From an uncultured Nitrosomonas sp. (GTDB taxonomy: Bacteria > Pseudomonadota > Gammaproteobacteria > Burkholderiales > Nitrosomonadaceae), in assembly GCA_949281375.1 (NCBI GenBank), contig CASDLT010000045.1, forward strand, positions 62,001-126,000: DNA of 64,000 nucleotides, read 5' to 3'. Each line of letters begins with the position of its first letter. The stretch's first letter is position 1. Of this stretch, positions 36,665 through 46,028 are shown in pieces. The notes under the pieces are model-generated. The model was not told the DNA's origin. It searched no databases and was given only the letters and a program-made list of their open reading frames with translations. A program made the translations under genes and the position numbers.

Positions 36665-37654
36665 ATGAGATCATTAGTAACCGGTGCGACGGGATTTCTT
36701 GGCTCAGCTGTGATGCGGTGTTTAATTTCAGCACACCATGACGTTCGCGTGCTGGCGAGACCAGGTAGCAATCGAAAAAATCTGGCTGGATTCCCGGTAG
36801 AAATTGCTGAAGGCGATTTACTGGATCACGCTTCCCTGCATCGGGCAGTCATTGGCTGCGATTATTTATTTCATGTCGCGGCCGATTACCGCTTGTGGGT
36901 GCCGGATCCAGAAGTCATGCATAACATCAATGTGTTGGGAACTGAAGCATTGATCATGGCAGCGGCTGAGGCTAATCTGAAGCGCATCGTGTATACCAGC
37001 AGCGTTGCCGCATTGGGACTCAGCCACAACGGCTCGCCGGCTAACGAAGACACGCCTTGCGATTCTTCTGCGATCCGGGGAAATTACAAGCGATCAAAAT
37101 ATCAGGCCGAACAGGTGGTGAAACAATTAACGATCAAACATCAGTTACCATTGATCATCGTCAATCCCTCCACACCGATCGGACCCGGAGACATTCGACC
37201 TACCCCGACCGGCCGCATCGTATTGGATACGCTGATGAACCGCATGCCGGCCTATGTCAATACCGGCCTCAACGTCGCCCATGTCGATGATATCGCGCAC
37301 GGGCATCTGCTGGCGCTGCAACGGGGAAAATTCGGCCAACAGTATATACTGGGCGGCGATAACCTGACCTTATTGCAGATTCTTCAATGTATCGATGAAA
37401 TCACCGAGACATCTAGGAATCGTATCAATATTCCCATCAATATCATGTTGCCGTTGGCGTGGTGCATGGAGAAAATCGCACTGCTTACCGGCGATGAGCC
37501 ACGAGCCACTGTTGATAGTATTCATATGGCCAAGAAACTGATGTTCTTTTCCAGCTCAAAAGCCGAATGTGAGTTGGGTTATCGACACCGTCCAGCTATC
37601 GATGCGCTCAGAGATGCAATCAAGTGGTTCAGGGAAAATAATTATTATCAGTAA
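36665..37654 (+). CDS. hpnA: Hopanoid-associated sugar epimerase HpnA
   Basis: 329-residue extended short-chain dehydrogenase. TGATGFLGSAV is the NAD(P)-binding Rossmann motif. Catalytic residues: Ser/Thr in VYTSSVAALG and Tyr/Lys in GNYKRSKYQAEQ (YxxxK variant; see below). The pattern FHVAADYRLWVPDPEVM is characteristic of HpnA. In the visible motif NYKRSKYQ the spacing Y-x3-K is met by NYKRSK. Its role in hopanoid head-group synthesis is known mainly from context. Here it follows a squalene synthase. Confidence 0.88.
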   Translation: MRSLVTGATGFLGSAVMRCLISAHHDVRVLARPGSNRKNLAGFPVEIAEGDLLDHASLHRAVIGCDYLFHVAADYRLWVPDPEVMHNINVLGTEALIMAAAEANLKRIVYTSSVAALGLSHNGSPANEDTPCDSSAIRGNYKRSKYQAEQVVKQLTIKHQLPLIIVNPSTPIGPGDIRPTPTGRIVLDTLMNRMPAYVNTGLNVAHVDDIAHGHLLALQRGKFGQQYILGGDNLTLLQILQCIDEITETSRNRINIPINIMLPLAWCMEKIALLTGDEPRATVDSIHMAKKLMFFSSSKAECELGYRHRPAIDALRDAIKWFRENNYYQ

Positions 37655-37953
37655 CGATTCATTGATTCGTTAGCACATTCTCAAAGGCAAGGATTCAATT
37701 ATTTGCCTTCAATCCAGATCCGTCCAGATTTTCGTTTCTCATCGTTGTAACACCATTGAATGTTGGGTAGTGAATATAACTATCTGTTTTTGGAACACAG
37801 GAAGAATTTTCTAGATTCCATCTAAACTTTCACATCGATTTGTCGATAAAAAAAGCACATTTAAAACCCTATAAACCAGCCAATTAATTGGCAAACTTGA
37901 TTCAGTTTGATTGGTTCTGATGATTTATAAAATGGCGCTTATTTACGGAGAAG
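37655..37953. other. Intergenic region upstream of cheY
   Basis: About 300 bases with no gene. It contains the FliA-type promoter at 37823-37849 and a long A-rich stretch between it and cheY. No terminator for hpnA is clear. Confidence 0.6.
37823..37849 (+). promoter_or_regulatory. Sigma-28 (FliA) flagellar promoter for cheYZ
   Basis: TAAACTTT, an 11-base spacer, then GTCGATAA. The enterobacterial FliA consensus is TAAAGTTT-N11-GCCGATAA, so 14 of 16 positions agree with perfect spacing. It lies about 105 bases before cheY, pointing in the right direction. Confidence 0.85.
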
Positions 37954-37956
37954 ATG

Positions 37957-38364
37957 ATGCCTGATAAAAATTTAAAATTCCTGGTAGTGGATGATTTTTC
38001 CACAATGCGTAGAATCGTCCGCAATTTATTGAAAGAACTAGGATTCGTCAACGTTGATGAAGCGGAGGATGGTGCTATAGCATTACGCAAACTGCAGGAA
38101 GGACATTTCGATTTCGTGGTATCCGATTGGAATATGCCCAACATGGATGGATTGACCATGCTGCAGAATGTTCGAGCCAATGAAGCCTTGAAAAATATTC
38201 CGGTGCTCATGGTCACTGCCGAAGCCAAAAAGGAAAATATTGTTGCCGCGGCACAGGCCGGAGCCAGCGGTTACATCGTAAAACCTTTTACCGCAGCCGT
38301 TCTTGAAGAAAAACTGAATAAGATCTTCCAAAATATGGAAGCCAAAATAACAGTAAAAGCTTAA
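37957..38364 (+). CDS. cheY: Chemotaxis response regulator CheY
   Basis: About 135 residues. Receiver domain with phospho-acceptor Asp in [13 protein letters not shown], acidic pair in [14 protein letters not shown], switch Thr in [11 protein letters not shown] and Lys in [14 protein letters not shown]; the [15 protein letters not shown] helix is that of CheY. Tandem ATGs exist at 37954 and 37957; the second is six bases from GGAG and is preferred. CheY-P binds the flagellar switch. Followed by cheZ. Confidence 0.95.
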   Translation: MPDKNLKFLVVDDFSTMRRIVRNLLKELGFVNVDEAEDGAIALRKLQEGHFDFVVSDWNMPNMDGLTMLQNVRANEALKNIPVLMVTAEAKKENIVAAAQAGASGYIVKPFTAAVLEEKLNKIFQNMEAKITVKA

Positions 38365-38405
38365 AAGCTCTTTTCATCTCTTCATCACATCACGACGAGC
38401 CCGAA

Positions 38406-39164
38406 ATGAATACTAAACGCCTAATAAAAGCAAAAACCGCTGATGCTCCTCAAGAAATTGTCGCTCATAAATCCAAACGCCCAGTCAAATTAACCAAAAC
38501 ATCTCAGATTGCGGGCATTCACGAACACGATAACCCGATAACGGTCACCAACAGAAAAGTTATTGACCAGATCGGCCAGTTAACCCGGAATTTGCATGAT
38601 AGTTTGCGTGAATTAGGATATGACAAGCGCTTGGAATCGATTGCTGCGGAAGTACCCGAGGCGCAAGACAAGCTATCTTACGTCGCCAGCAAAACCGAAC
38701 AGGCTGCCGAACGTACCTTGAATGCAACGGAAATCGCCATGCCCATTCAAGAAAAATTGTCTTCAGATGCCATTCATTTGTCAGAGCAATGGAAACATGC
38801 GCTTGAAACACAGAAAGCTCATCCCAATACCGACATTTTCAGAAAACTATTGATCGACACGCTTGATTATCTCGACAAAGTTCCAGAACACACCAACGCA
38901 ACCAATGCTCAATTAATGGAAATAATGATGGCGCAGGATTTTCAAGATCTCACTGGACAAGTGATCAAAAAAATCACTCACATGGTACAAAGTCTGGAAA
39001 AAGACTTAATTGATCTATTATTGGCAAATGTGTCCAATAAAAAAGCACCTGTTGCCGCCAATGAAGGATTCTTGAACGGTCCCGTCACTAATCCGGAAAA
39101 ACGAACTGACGTCGTGTGTAATCAAGATCAGGTCGATGATCTTCTGGCCAGTCTCGGGTTCTGA
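38406..39164 (+). CDS. cheZ: CheY-P phosphatase CheZ
   Basis: 252 residues, mostly helical. MMAQDFQDLTGQVIKKI holds the catalytic Gln and the conserved CheZ signature. The C-terminal peptide QDQVDDLLASLGF is the CheY-binding tail. An unusual basic, Thr/Lys-rich N-terminus (about 45 residues) is longer than in E. coli. Cotranscribed with cheY from the FliA promoter; a strong terminator follows. Confidence 0.93.
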   Translation: MNTKRLIKAKTADAPQEIVAHKSKRPVKLTKTSQIAGIHEHDNPITVTNRKVIDQIGQLTRNLHDSLRELGYDKRLESIAAEVPEAQDKLSYVASKTEQAAERTLNATEIAMPIQEKLSSDAIHLSEQWKHALETQKAHPNTDIFRKLLIDTLDYLDKVPEHTNATNAQLMEIMMAQDFQDLTGQVIKKITHMVQSLEKDLIDLLLANVSNKKAPVAANEGFLNGPVTNPEKRTDVVCNQDQVDDLLASLGF

Positions 39165-39198
39165 TCAGGATCTAATTTTTTAAGAGATTGAGTATATG

Positions 39199-39223
39199 AA
39201 ACCACCGGTAGCGGTGGTTTTTT
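39199..39223 (+). terminator. Intrinsic terminator after cheZ
   Basis: Perfect nine-pair stem AAACCACCG / CGGTGGTTT with a GTAG loop and TTT immediately after. It lies 35 bases beyond the cheZ stop and also faces the convergent dnaQ gene. Confidence 0.85.
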
Positions 39224-39242
39224 CATTTGAATAATCGCAATA

Positions 39243-39962
39243 TCAGTGATTGTCGATGTCCTGATCCTCTATACTCTTCCATATACAGTGATTGTTGCTT
39301 TCACGAGCTATTTGTTCCAGAACCATTGCATGCTGCGCGTACTCCTCAGAAGTGGCCTGGATGATTCTGAAATTGAAATGCGTAAGATCAGTTATTGATG
39401 CTGCATGGATGAATTCAGTATGCTCGAAATCCATCAACAGGCTTTCCTGGCCCCGCGTCATCGCCAGATAAACTTCGGCCAATAACTCGGCGTCCAATAG
39501 TGCCCCATGTAATGTACGGCGAGAGTTGTCGATACTGTACCGTTCACACAATGCGTCCAAATTGTTTCGCTTACCTGGATGAAGCTCCTTGGCTAATTTC
39601 AACGTATCGGTGATGTGGCGGCAATAATTATCCAACGATTGATGCTTGATCAAATTCAATTCATGGTTGAGAAAACCGACGTCAAATGGCGCGTTATGAA
39701 TAATGAGTTCCGCATCGAGAATGAACTTTATGAATTCTTTGGATATTTCTGAAAACTTGGGTTTATCCTGTAGAAACTCTGACGTTAGGCCATGAACTTG
39801 CAACGCGCCTTCATCGCTGTCACGCTCTGGATTCAAATAATAATGAAAATGTTGTCCAGTCAGCATCCGGTTGCTCAATTCGACGGCTGCAATTTCTACA
39901 ATACGATGACCTTGCTTATACTCAAGCCCGGTCGTTTCGGTATCTAATATAATCTGTCGCAT
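39243..39962 (-). CDS. dnaQ: DNA polymerase III epsilon (proofreading exonuclease)
   Basis: 239-residue DEDDh exonuclease. ExoI motif ILDTETTGLE with Asp/Glu, ExoII in LIIHNAPFDVGFLNHEL, and ExoIII in HGALLDAELLAEVY (HxAxxD). The C-terminal part gives the polymerase alpha-binding tail. It removes mispaired bases during replication. Next to rnhA as in E. coli, but here both lie in the same direction two bases apart. Confidence 0.95.
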   Translation of the reverse strand: MRQIILDTETTGLEYKQGHRIVEIAAVELSNRMLTGQHFHYYLNPERDSDEGALQVHGLTSEFLQDKPKFSEISKEFIKFILDAELIIHNAPFDVGFLNHELNLIKHQSLDNYCRHITDTLKLAKELHPGKRNNLDALCERYSIDNSRRTLHGALLDAELLAEVYLAMTRGQESLLMDFEHTEFIHAASITDLTHFNFRIIQATSEEYAQHAMVLEQIARESNNHCIWKSIEDQDIDNH

Positions 39963-39963
39963 A

Positions 39964-40452
39964 TCAGGAATGGGCGTCGTGATTTTCCATCACGGCTAAT
40001 TCAATACCACGGTTGGCCAATTGATCCGCGCGCTCATTATCATCATGCCCTGAGTGGCCACGCACCCAATACCATTCGATATCATGCTGTTGAGTCAGTT
40101 GATCGAGCAGTTTCCACAAATCTTCATTTTTAACAGGCTTTTTGCCCGCAGTACGCCAATTACGCATTTTCCAGCCACCGATCCATTCACTGATGCCTTT
40201 TTGCACATACTGCGAATCCGTGTGTAACAGCACCTTGCATGGCTGTTTCAACATTTCCAAAGCCCGAATTGCAGCTAGTAATTCCATACGGTTATTGGTT
40301 GTTAATTTTTCTCCGCCAAATATTTCACGCTCGTGACCAGCATATCGCAATAAGGCGCCCCATCCCCCGATGCCGGGATTGCCTTTGCAGGCCCCGTCAG
40401 TATAAATTTCAACCGTTTTCATAGCATCCGTGGTTTTAACTGGGTTCATCAT
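39964..40452 (-). CDS. rnhA: Ribonuclease HI
   Basis: 162 residues. Catalytic acids are in [13 protein letters not shown] (Asp), [12 protein letters not shown] (Glu), [12 protein letters not shown] (Asp) and [15 protein letters not shown] (His and Asp). Degrades RNA in RNA-DNA hybrids. A likely start a few residues in (MKTVEIYT, 40419) is closer to the usual N-terminus; the longer frame overlaps the upstream methyltransferase gene by 17 bases. Confidence 0.95.
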   Translation of the reverse strand: MMNPVKTTDAMKTVEIYTDGACKGNPGIGGWGALLRYAGHEREIFGGEKLTTNNRMELLAAIRALEMLKQPCKVLLHTDSQYVQKGISEWIGGWKMRNWRTAGKKPVKNEDLWKLLDQLTQQHDIEWYWVRGHSGHDDNERADQLANRGIELAVMENHDAHS

Positions 40453-41209
40453 CGGCTTGATGCAAACGATCAGCCCGGGGATTCACAATGACTGTTTTAT
40501 TAAGCTTCTGAGCCGCCGGCGCAATGCGCTCTTTTGTATCCAAACAGTGTTTCCAGCCGGGTTTGATGATACGCATGCCATGCGTACGTTTAATGGCATG
40601 TAAAAAATAAACGCCACCAGAAATGGGCCACCAGCGATCCCCCGCAGCTTCCATGAAGCTAAATCGTTGACGCCATTTTTTGTGTTTAAAGGGGGGCACA
40701 TAGCAGCACAACCGTCCCCCGGCCATTTCAAAATCCAATAACTTCAACCAATCCTTCAGCCGTGATAAAGCAATAAAACGCCCGTTCCAGGGAAATTCAT
40801 GCCGTGCAGATTTTAAATAATGACATCCTCCCCATAAGCTAAAAGGATTAAACCCGGACACCACGACATGCCCTTCCGGTATCAGAATCCGATGCACTTC
40901 CCGCAGGATCTGATGCGGATTGACATTAAACTCCAGCACATGCGGCAAAATAACGAGATCCATACTATTATTCTGGATCGGTATGAAATCAACCAATGCC
41001 CGCAAGGAAACTTGATGTTCAAGGCCGATTGAAAAATGTAATGGCATCCTGTTCAGGCGGAGAAAATTAAACTGAGGAAGCCCGATCTGAACTGCATTAT
41101 AGCCAAAGATATTGGCCACGGCCTGATCAAAATAGCGATACTCATGATCAATCAAATATTGACCCAATGAAGACTCAAACCATTGCTGAGTATTTTGCAT
41201 TATCATCAT
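40436..41209 (-). CDS. SAM-dependent methyltransferase (YafS-like)
   Basis: 257 residues, class I methyltransferase fold. It lacks a clear GxGxG; the acidic/SAM region is degenerate ([20 protein letters not shown]). [20 protein letters not shown] followed by [21 protein letters not shown] is the strand 4-5 pattern of the YafS group. The gene order gloB/methyltransferase/rnhA/dnaQ is the same as around E. coli yafS. Substrate unknown. The start is divergent from gloB. Confidence 0.82.
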   Translation of the reverse strand: MMIMQNTQQWFESSLGQYLIDHEYRYFDQAVANIFGYNAVQIGLPQFNFLRLNRMPLHFSIGLEHQVSLRALVDFIPIQNNSMDLVILPHVLEFNVNPHQILREVHRILIPEGHVVVSGFNPFSLWGGCHYLKSARHEFPWNGRFIALSRLKDWLKLLDFEMAGGRLCCYVPPFKHKKWRQRFSFMEAAGDRWWPISGGVYFLHAIKRTHGMRIIKPGWKHCLDTKERIAPAAQKLNKTVIVNPRADRLHQADDEPS

Positions 41210-41300
41210 TAACTTGCAGATCTATTAAAATTAAAGCATGACACGGCCGATTAATTGAAGCCATTGAAACCCCATTGAGTAATTTTCGCATGGAAACCAG

Positions 41301-42074
41301 ATGTTAGCCATTGATCCCATCCCTGCTTTTACTGACAATTATATCTGGATAATTCATGACCAGACGCATGCGGTTGTTGTAGACCCAGGCACTGCCTCTC
41401 CCGTTTTGAAGTACCTGCACTCTAAAAATTTGCAACTGATCGGCATTCTGATCACTCATCACCATGCAGATCATACTCAGGGAATTCGTGATTTATTGCA
41501 ATCCTTTGATGTTCCGGTGTATGGCCCCCGCAACGAAGTTATTCCTGATATCACTCACCCGCTCAATGAAGGGGATAATATCTTTCTGGATGAACTATCG
41601 TTAAACCTGACCATATTGGACACTCCGGGACACACTGCAGGCCATATTGCCTATTGTGCGAACCACCCAGCGAACATGATATTTTGTGGAGATACTTTGT
41701 TCTCATGCGGGTGCGGCAAAATGTTCGAGGGAACAGCGCAACAGTTCTATGAGTCTTTGCAAAAATTGTCACGATTACCCGACAAAACACTGGTTTATTG
41801 TACTCACGAATATACTCTGAATAATATTCGATTTGCCAAAGAAGTTGATCCTGAAAATTCAGCACTGCTTAGCTTCGAAAAAAAAGCTCACGAGTTACAG
41901 AATCACAATTTTCCGACGATTCCAACGACATTAGCGCTGGAAAAATCGATTAATCCATTCTTGCGCTGCAATCAACCTGCAATCATTAACAGCATACAGG
42001 CTCATTTCCAACAGATCACTGTAGATCCCGTCAAGATTTTTGCGCTATTGCGGCAATGGAAAAACACATTTTGA
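41301..42074 (+). CDS. gloB: Hydroxyacylglutathione hydrolase (glyoxalase II)
   Basis: 257-residue metallo-beta-lactamase-fold enzyme. THHHADHTQGI is the binuclear metal motif; further ligands are in DTPGHTAGHIAY, FCGDTLFSCGCGKMFEGT and VYCTHEYTLNN. The C-terminal helices bind glutathione and end in LLRQWKNTF. Hydrolyses S-lactoylglutathione to lactate. Divergent from the methyltransferase gene. Confidence 0.94.
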   Translation: MLAIDPIPAFTDNYIWIIHDQTHAVVVDPGTASPVLKYLHSKNLQLIGILITHHHADHTQGIRDLLQSFDVPVYGPRNEVIPDITHPLNEGDNIFLDELSLNLTILDTPGHTAGHIAYCANHPANMIFCGDTLFSCGCGKMFEGTAQQFYESLQKLSRLPDKTLVYCTHEYTLNNIRFAKEVDPENSALLSFEKKAHELQNHNFPTIPTTLALEKSINPFLRCNQPAIINSIQAHFQQITVDPVKIFALLRQWKNTF

Positions 42075-42098
42075 ACGAGTTAGCCGAACAATAAAAAA

Positions 42099-42139
42099 GG
42101 CAATTTGACCCAATATTTCGACTTGTGAGTCAAATTGCC
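42099..42139 (-). terminator. Intrinsic terminator between gloB and cytochrome P460
   Basis: Eleven-pair stem GGCAATTTGAC / GTCAAATTGCC. On the minus strand it is followed by a T-run (complement of ATAAAAAA), so it is best placed to end the P460 message. It may also slow gloB transcripts from the other side. A second hairpin CAAGGCAG-TAT-CTGCCTTG (42155-42173), followed on the plus strand by TGTTTATTTATTTTTT, would serve gloB. Confidence 0.8.
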
Positions 42140-42154
42140 AATTTAGAAGCTCAG

Positions 42155-42189
42155 CAAGGCAGTATCTGCCTTGTGTTTATTTATTTTTT
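42155..42189 (+). terminator. Second hairpin with T-run, plus direction
   Basis: Eight-pair stem CAAGGCAG / CTGCCTTG with a three-base loop, then a T-rich run. It stops transcripts coming from gloB just at the end of the convergent P460 gene; the T-run overlaps the last codons of P460. Confidence 0.7.
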
Positions 42190-42774
42190 AGGCTTGGCAG
42201 CACGCAAGACTGGGTAATGCTGAATGAAGACCATGTCATGTGCAGCATTGGCTTTGTGGCAGGCAGCGCAAGCGTCATCTGCCTGTATTGCTCCATGCTT
42301 GGCATCATAGGACTCAAAACCGAAGAATGCCCAGTTTCCTGGTTTATCCGCATAGCGTTTCGAATCCTTTACCATGGCAGCAATGCCATTGAATTCGCCT
42401 GGGAAGTATCCATTGCCACTAGCCGATTGCTTGGTGCCCACGCTCACCAATTCTTTGACAATGACTGTTCCATCACGAAACTCACCAGTTTTTTTCCAAT
42501 GATTCCAGCTGGCTGGGTCAATATATGTATTGTGGAACTCTGGAAATGCAGGTTTGCCATCATTCATATCATTAGGCGTAACGGGCCCACCGACAAAAAT
42601 CCATTCACGATAGTCTTTTGGAGTGAGCAACAGATTGTCTTTAGTAAAGGCGCCAAAATTGTGATCTTTATGATGCGCGTGATGAGCATCTGAGGCTACG
42701 ACTGGGCTTGCCAGTGCAATGGATAATACTACGGGAGCGATACCACCGAATAACGTCTTTCTAAACTGTAACAT
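42181..42774 (-). CDS. Cytochrome P460
   Basis: 197 residues with a signal peptide (LFGGIAPVVLSIALASPVVA). The mature protein has the P460 pattern: REWIFVGGPVTPNDMNDG, FPEFHNTYIDPASW, a Lys-rich segment FRDGTVIVKELVSVG that should contain the lysine cross-linked to the haem, and one c-type haem site CAACH near the C-terminus. In Nitrosomonas europaea the enzyme oxidises hydroxylamine, giving N2O or NO. It acts in the periplasm. A His-rich stretch (HHAHHKDH) lies near the mature N-terminus. This gene is the best marker for an ammonia oxidiser in the window. Confidence 0.9.
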   Translation of the reverse strand: MLQFRKTLFGGIAPVVLSIALASPVVASDAHHAHHKDHNFGAFTKDNLLLTPKDYREWIFVGGPVTPNDMNDGKPAFPEFHNTYIDPASWNHWKKTGEFRDGTVIVKELVSVGTKQSASGNGYFPGEFNGIAAMVKDSKRYADKPGNWAFFGFESYDAKHGAIQADDACAACHKANAAHDMVFIQHYPVLRAAKPKK

Positions 42775-43160
42775 AATTAGCCCTTAAAATAATTAAAGAA
42801 ACGTAAAGAAAAAGCAATAACCTACACTGCCTTCCTTTTTTATGGTAGACAGACATACCTTCTTCGTCAAGAGGCACGTCACAGTAACTGCTCCTGTATC
42901 CATTTGTTTCCTATCCAAAGAATACATATGTATTGCATGAAAACTAGTAAGATCAATTCAACTGGCCAGGATGCATGCCGAGCCATAATTCCTATTTTCA
43001 GGCAATGAATTTATAAAAACCCAGAGAATTTCCTTCGCAATTTTTGTTTTAAAGGATAGAAAACCGTAGCTCTGCAGTGAGAATTACATTGCTAAGGGTG
43101 CTTGTCCCAGTCTACAAGTATGCAATCCTGAGCAGTAATTATTCAAGCTGAAGAATTTTT
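42775..43160. other. Intergenic region upstream of cytochrome P460
   Basis: About 385 bases with no gene seen on either strand. It should carry the P460 promoter (minus strand). No clear operator, repeat or RNA element was found. Confidence 0.5.
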
Positions 43161-43631
43161 TCATAACCAACGCGGGGTCGATGCCAGGTAATGAAGATAA
43201 TCATCGCCGAATTGGGCGAGCAATGCTTTTTCTTCGGGAATAATCTGAAAGCGATTCATATATCCAACGAATAGGGGGAATAATACAAGGGCCGTAACAT
43301 TTTCCAGAAATATGCCCCATGCTCCCAGCATGATCAGAAGACCAAGATACATAGGATTTCTGCTGTATCGATAAACACCTTGCGTCACTATCGAAGTCGC
43401 TAATTCAGGATTTAAGGGAGTGACCGTTGTCTTCGCTGACCGGAATTCGGCAGCGCCCGCAACGATCAGGCCAATGCCTGTTATTCCTATCACTAGTGCG
43501 ACTGTTTCATTGTAAGGAATGGGAATGCTCGCCCAGGCATTGAATGACGCACTTATCCACATCACCCAACCCAACAAAAACACGACAATGACAGGAGGAA
43601 TTTTCAGGGCTAAATCGGGCATATCATTCAA
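43161..43631 (-). CDS. Isoprenylcysteine carboxyl methyltransferase-like membrane protein
   Basis: 156 residues, four to five membrane helices. The C-terminal half has the ICMT/PEMT signature GVYRYSRNPMYLGLLIMLGA and EEKALLAQFGDDYLHYLAST, the SAM-binding part of this family. Bacterial members probably methylate lipids or small compounds; the substrate is unknown. It overlaps the upstream gene by four bases, so the pair is coupled. Confidence 0.85.
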   Translation of the reverse strand: MNDMPDLALKIPPVIVVFLLGWVMWISASFNAWASIPIPYNETVALVIGITGIGLIVAGAAEFRSAKTTVTPLNPELATSIVTQGVYRYSRNPMYLGLLIMLGAWGIFLENVTALVLFPLFVGYMNRFQIIPEEKALLAQFGDDYLHYLASTPRWL

Positions 43632-44026
43632 TCACGGCCGTTTACATCTTCGGATGATCCGGGATTCAAATACAGGGATATTTTTGCCAGAAAATAACCC
43701 GCGCAAATTCCAATCAACCAACTGACCACCATCAGGACAGGCATAAGATGCGAATCATTGTTGTCGCGAAATTGCGTAAAGAGTATACCAAGTGGAGCAG
43801 CACCCAAAATAATACCTGCACAGCCATCAATCATTCCCTTATTCCATCGGGAAATAGCCCATGCAAGCAAGAGAAAGGGTAAAAACATCAGCAGTTGAAG
43901 AAGCCATGATATTCCGCTCCACAACAATCCAAACCCTAGAAATGACAATAAAAATCCCCCAACTAGCGCAAGAAAAATGATGCCCATCTTATTCCAATTC
44001 CTTTGCTGCAAGGATTTTTCTTTCAC
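43628..44026 (-). CDS. Hypothetical membrane protein coupled to the ICMT-like gene
   Basis: 132 residues, four hydrophobic helices (about 14-34, 40-62, 67-85, 97-118), short basic N-terminus. Overlaps the downstream ICMT-like gene by ATGA. No family recognised. Confidence 0.72.
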   Translation of the reverse strand: MKEKSLQQRNWNKMGIIFLALVGGFLLSFLGFGLLWSGISWLLQLLMFLPFLLLAWAISRWNKGMIDGCAGIILGAAPLGILFTQFRDNNDSHLMPVLMVVSWLIGICAGYFLAKISLYLNPGSSEDVNGRD

Positions 44027-44095
44027 ATCAATTCCTTTTTGTATACACCTGGTTTTCTGAGCAGTTAAACCACAGGATGATCTTGTTGGGATAAA

Positions 44096-45526
44096 TCACC
44101 TCCCGGGAAGAGAATCAGGGTTGCGCAGCAATCCTATACCCATGATCGCCAGGGCGATTGATATGAAAGGATTGAGCAGGTTCAGCAATGCATAAGGAGC
44201 ATAATCCAGCACTGGAACACCCAGCGTCGCCAGATAAAAAGTTCCCGCAGTGGTCCATGGAATCAAACCAGTCGTTAAGGTTGAGCCTTCCTCGACTGAG
44301 CGTGATAGCACAGCGCGATCCAGCTTCTTTTTCTCAAACGCTTCTTTCAACAGTTGGCAATTCAGAATGATCGAAATGTACGCTTCTCCCAGCGTCATAT
44401 TGCCAATCAATCCAGAAGCAATCGTAGCGGCAATCAAAGTACTCACGCGCTGAATGCGAGCAATGATATTTTCAAGCAAAACCCGCAGAAAACCCGCGTG
44501 ATGTAGAATTCCACCCAATGCCAAGGCCAGCAGGGAAAGCAACAGTGTCCAAGCCATGCTATACACTCCGCCGCGGCCCAGCAATTCATCGATATTCGCG
44601 ATTCCTGTAGTACCGGCTGAATTCATCCACAATGCATTGATCACGTCGACTCCACCTTTGTCTTGGTATAGAACGGCAATCAACAGGGCCAATACAATAC
44701 TCCAGGCCATGCTGACTTCAGCTGCACACCGTTTGATACTCAAACCAAACATCAACAATAAAGGCAAAATCGTGATCGACAAATTTAATTGGTACGCATC
44801 TGATAGTGCCGCGCGAATCTCATCAATATGCGCCGTGGGTAATTCATTGGCGCCATATTCCCATCCCCAGACAGTGTAAATTCCCAGTACAACCATGAAT
44901 GTCGGCACTGTAGTATATAGCATAGAACCGATATGACGATAAAGCTGGGTTCCGGCGCTCATGGCCGCCAGATTGGTGGTATCTGAAATAGGTGACAATT
45001 TATCGCCGAACGTAGCACCAGAAACGATCATACCTGCCACCAGCGGCAAAGGAATGCCAATCGAATCGCCAATACCGATTAGCACCACTCCAATCGTGCC
45101 AACCGTACCCCAGGAGGTGCCAGTGGCTACCGACATCAGGCTGCACAATATGAAACCCGCAGTTAAAAAAATCGTTGGATTGAGCAGATCGATACCATAA
45201 TACAAAAGGCTTGCAATCGTGCCACTGTGCATGAAACTCGCAATGACCATCCCGATCAGCAAGAAAATATAAATCGCCGGCAAGGCCTTAATGATGCCAT
45301 CATCCATCATATGCCTGATTTCATTGAAGGAATACCCTAACCAGTGTGCTTGCATGCTCACCCAGATCAATGCTAAAAAGAGAATGGCATGTATACTGAT
45401 GGCATACACAAACATGCCTAAGGAAATCAGCGCAAAAACGCCGCCAAAGCAAATGGCTGATTGCCAGAATGAAGGTTGTTTCTGTGAAGGAATAAATTCT
45501 TCCAGTGGTGTGGCGTTTTCGGACAT
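44096..45526 (-). CDS. nhaC: NhaC-family Na+/H+ antiporter
   Basis: 476 residues, about 11-12 helices. Signature motifs: SVATGTSWGTVGTIGVVLIG, SGATFGDKLSPISDTTNLAA and SGLIGNMTLGEAYISIILN (charged residues in the pore), with TTGLIPWTTAGTF near the end. Exchanges sodium for protons, adjusting cytoplasmic pH. msrB ends eight bases upstream in the same direction, so the two may be cotranscribed. Confidence 0.9.
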   Translation of the reverse strand: MSENATPLEEFIPSQKQPSFWQSAICFGGVFALISLGMFVYAISIHAILFLALIWVSMQAHWLGYSFNEIRHMMDDGIIKALPAIYIFLLIGMVIASFMHSGTIASLLYYGIDLLNPTIFLTAGFILCSLMSVATGTSWGTVGTIGVVLIGIGDSIGIPLPLVAGMIVSGATFGDKLSPISDTTNLAAMSAGTQLYRHIGSMLYTTVPTFMVVLGIYTVWGWEYGANELPTAHIDEIRAALSDAYQLNLSITILPLLLMFGLSIKRCAAEVSMAWSIVLALLIAVLYQDKGGVDVINALWMNSAGTTGIANIDELLGRGGVYSMAWTLLLSLLALALGGILHHAGFLRVLLENIIARIQRVSTLIAATIASGLIGNMTLGEAYISIILNCQLLKEAFEKKKLDRAVLSRSVEEGSTLTTGLIPWTTAGTFYLATLGVPVLDYAPYALLNLLNPFISIALAIMGIGLLRNPDSLPGR

Positions 45527-45533
45527 GAATAGT

Positions 45534-46004
45534 TTATTTTTCTATCGTCAATGCAAACAACTCGTTCAATTCACCATAACCTTTTGCTGGCAAATCCTCG
45601 ACACGAATAAACCTCAGCGACGCCGAATTAATGCAATAACGCATACCCGTTGGCGGCGGCCCATCGTTGAAAACATGCCCCAGATGGCTATCGGCATACC
45701 GGCTGCGCACTTCCGTGCGTGGCACCCATAGTTCATAATCGCTTTTGAGGCAAATATAATGCTCATTGATGGGCCGGTAAAAACTTGGCCAGCCCGTTCC
45801 GGAGTCAAATTTATGAATGGACGCAAACAAAGGTTCTCCCGATACAATATCGACATAAATCCCGGTCGCGGTGTAATTCCAGAATTCGTTCTGAAAGGGT
45901 GGCTCGGTTCCTGCCTTCTGGGTCACCTGAAATTGCAATAACGTCAAAGCCTTTTCCAACGACTTGGGATCTTTAATAAAATTTTTGTAGGGGCTGGTCA
46001 TCAT
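45534..46004 (-). CDS. msrB: Peptide-methionine (R)-S-oxide reductase, zinc-less type
   Basis: 156 residues. [14 protein letters not shown] and [21 protein letters not shown], with the catalytic Cys in RYCIN, are the MsrB hallmarks. The two CxxC pairs that bind zinc in many MsrBs are missing ([11 protein letters not shown] and [13 protein letters not shown] occupy their places), so this is the metal-free form also seen in MsrA-MsrB fusions. Repairs oxidised methionine in the cytoplasm. Upstream of nhaC and divergent from the rRNA/tRNA methyltransferase. Confidence 0.92.
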   Translation of the reverse strand: MMTSPYKNFIKDPKSLEKALTLLQFQVTQKAGTEPPFQNEFWNYTATGIYVDIVSGEPLFASIHKFDSGTGWPSFYRPINEHYICLKSDYELWVPRTEVRSRYADSHLGHVFNDGPPPTGMRYCINSASLRFIRVEDLPAKGYGELNELFALTIEK

Positions 46005-46028
46005 CGATTTTCCTTATCAACGAAATTA

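Noticed and set aside
42840..43140. Possible regulatory RNA upstream of cytochrome P460
   Set aside because: No conserved motif or stable stem found by reading; left as intergenic.
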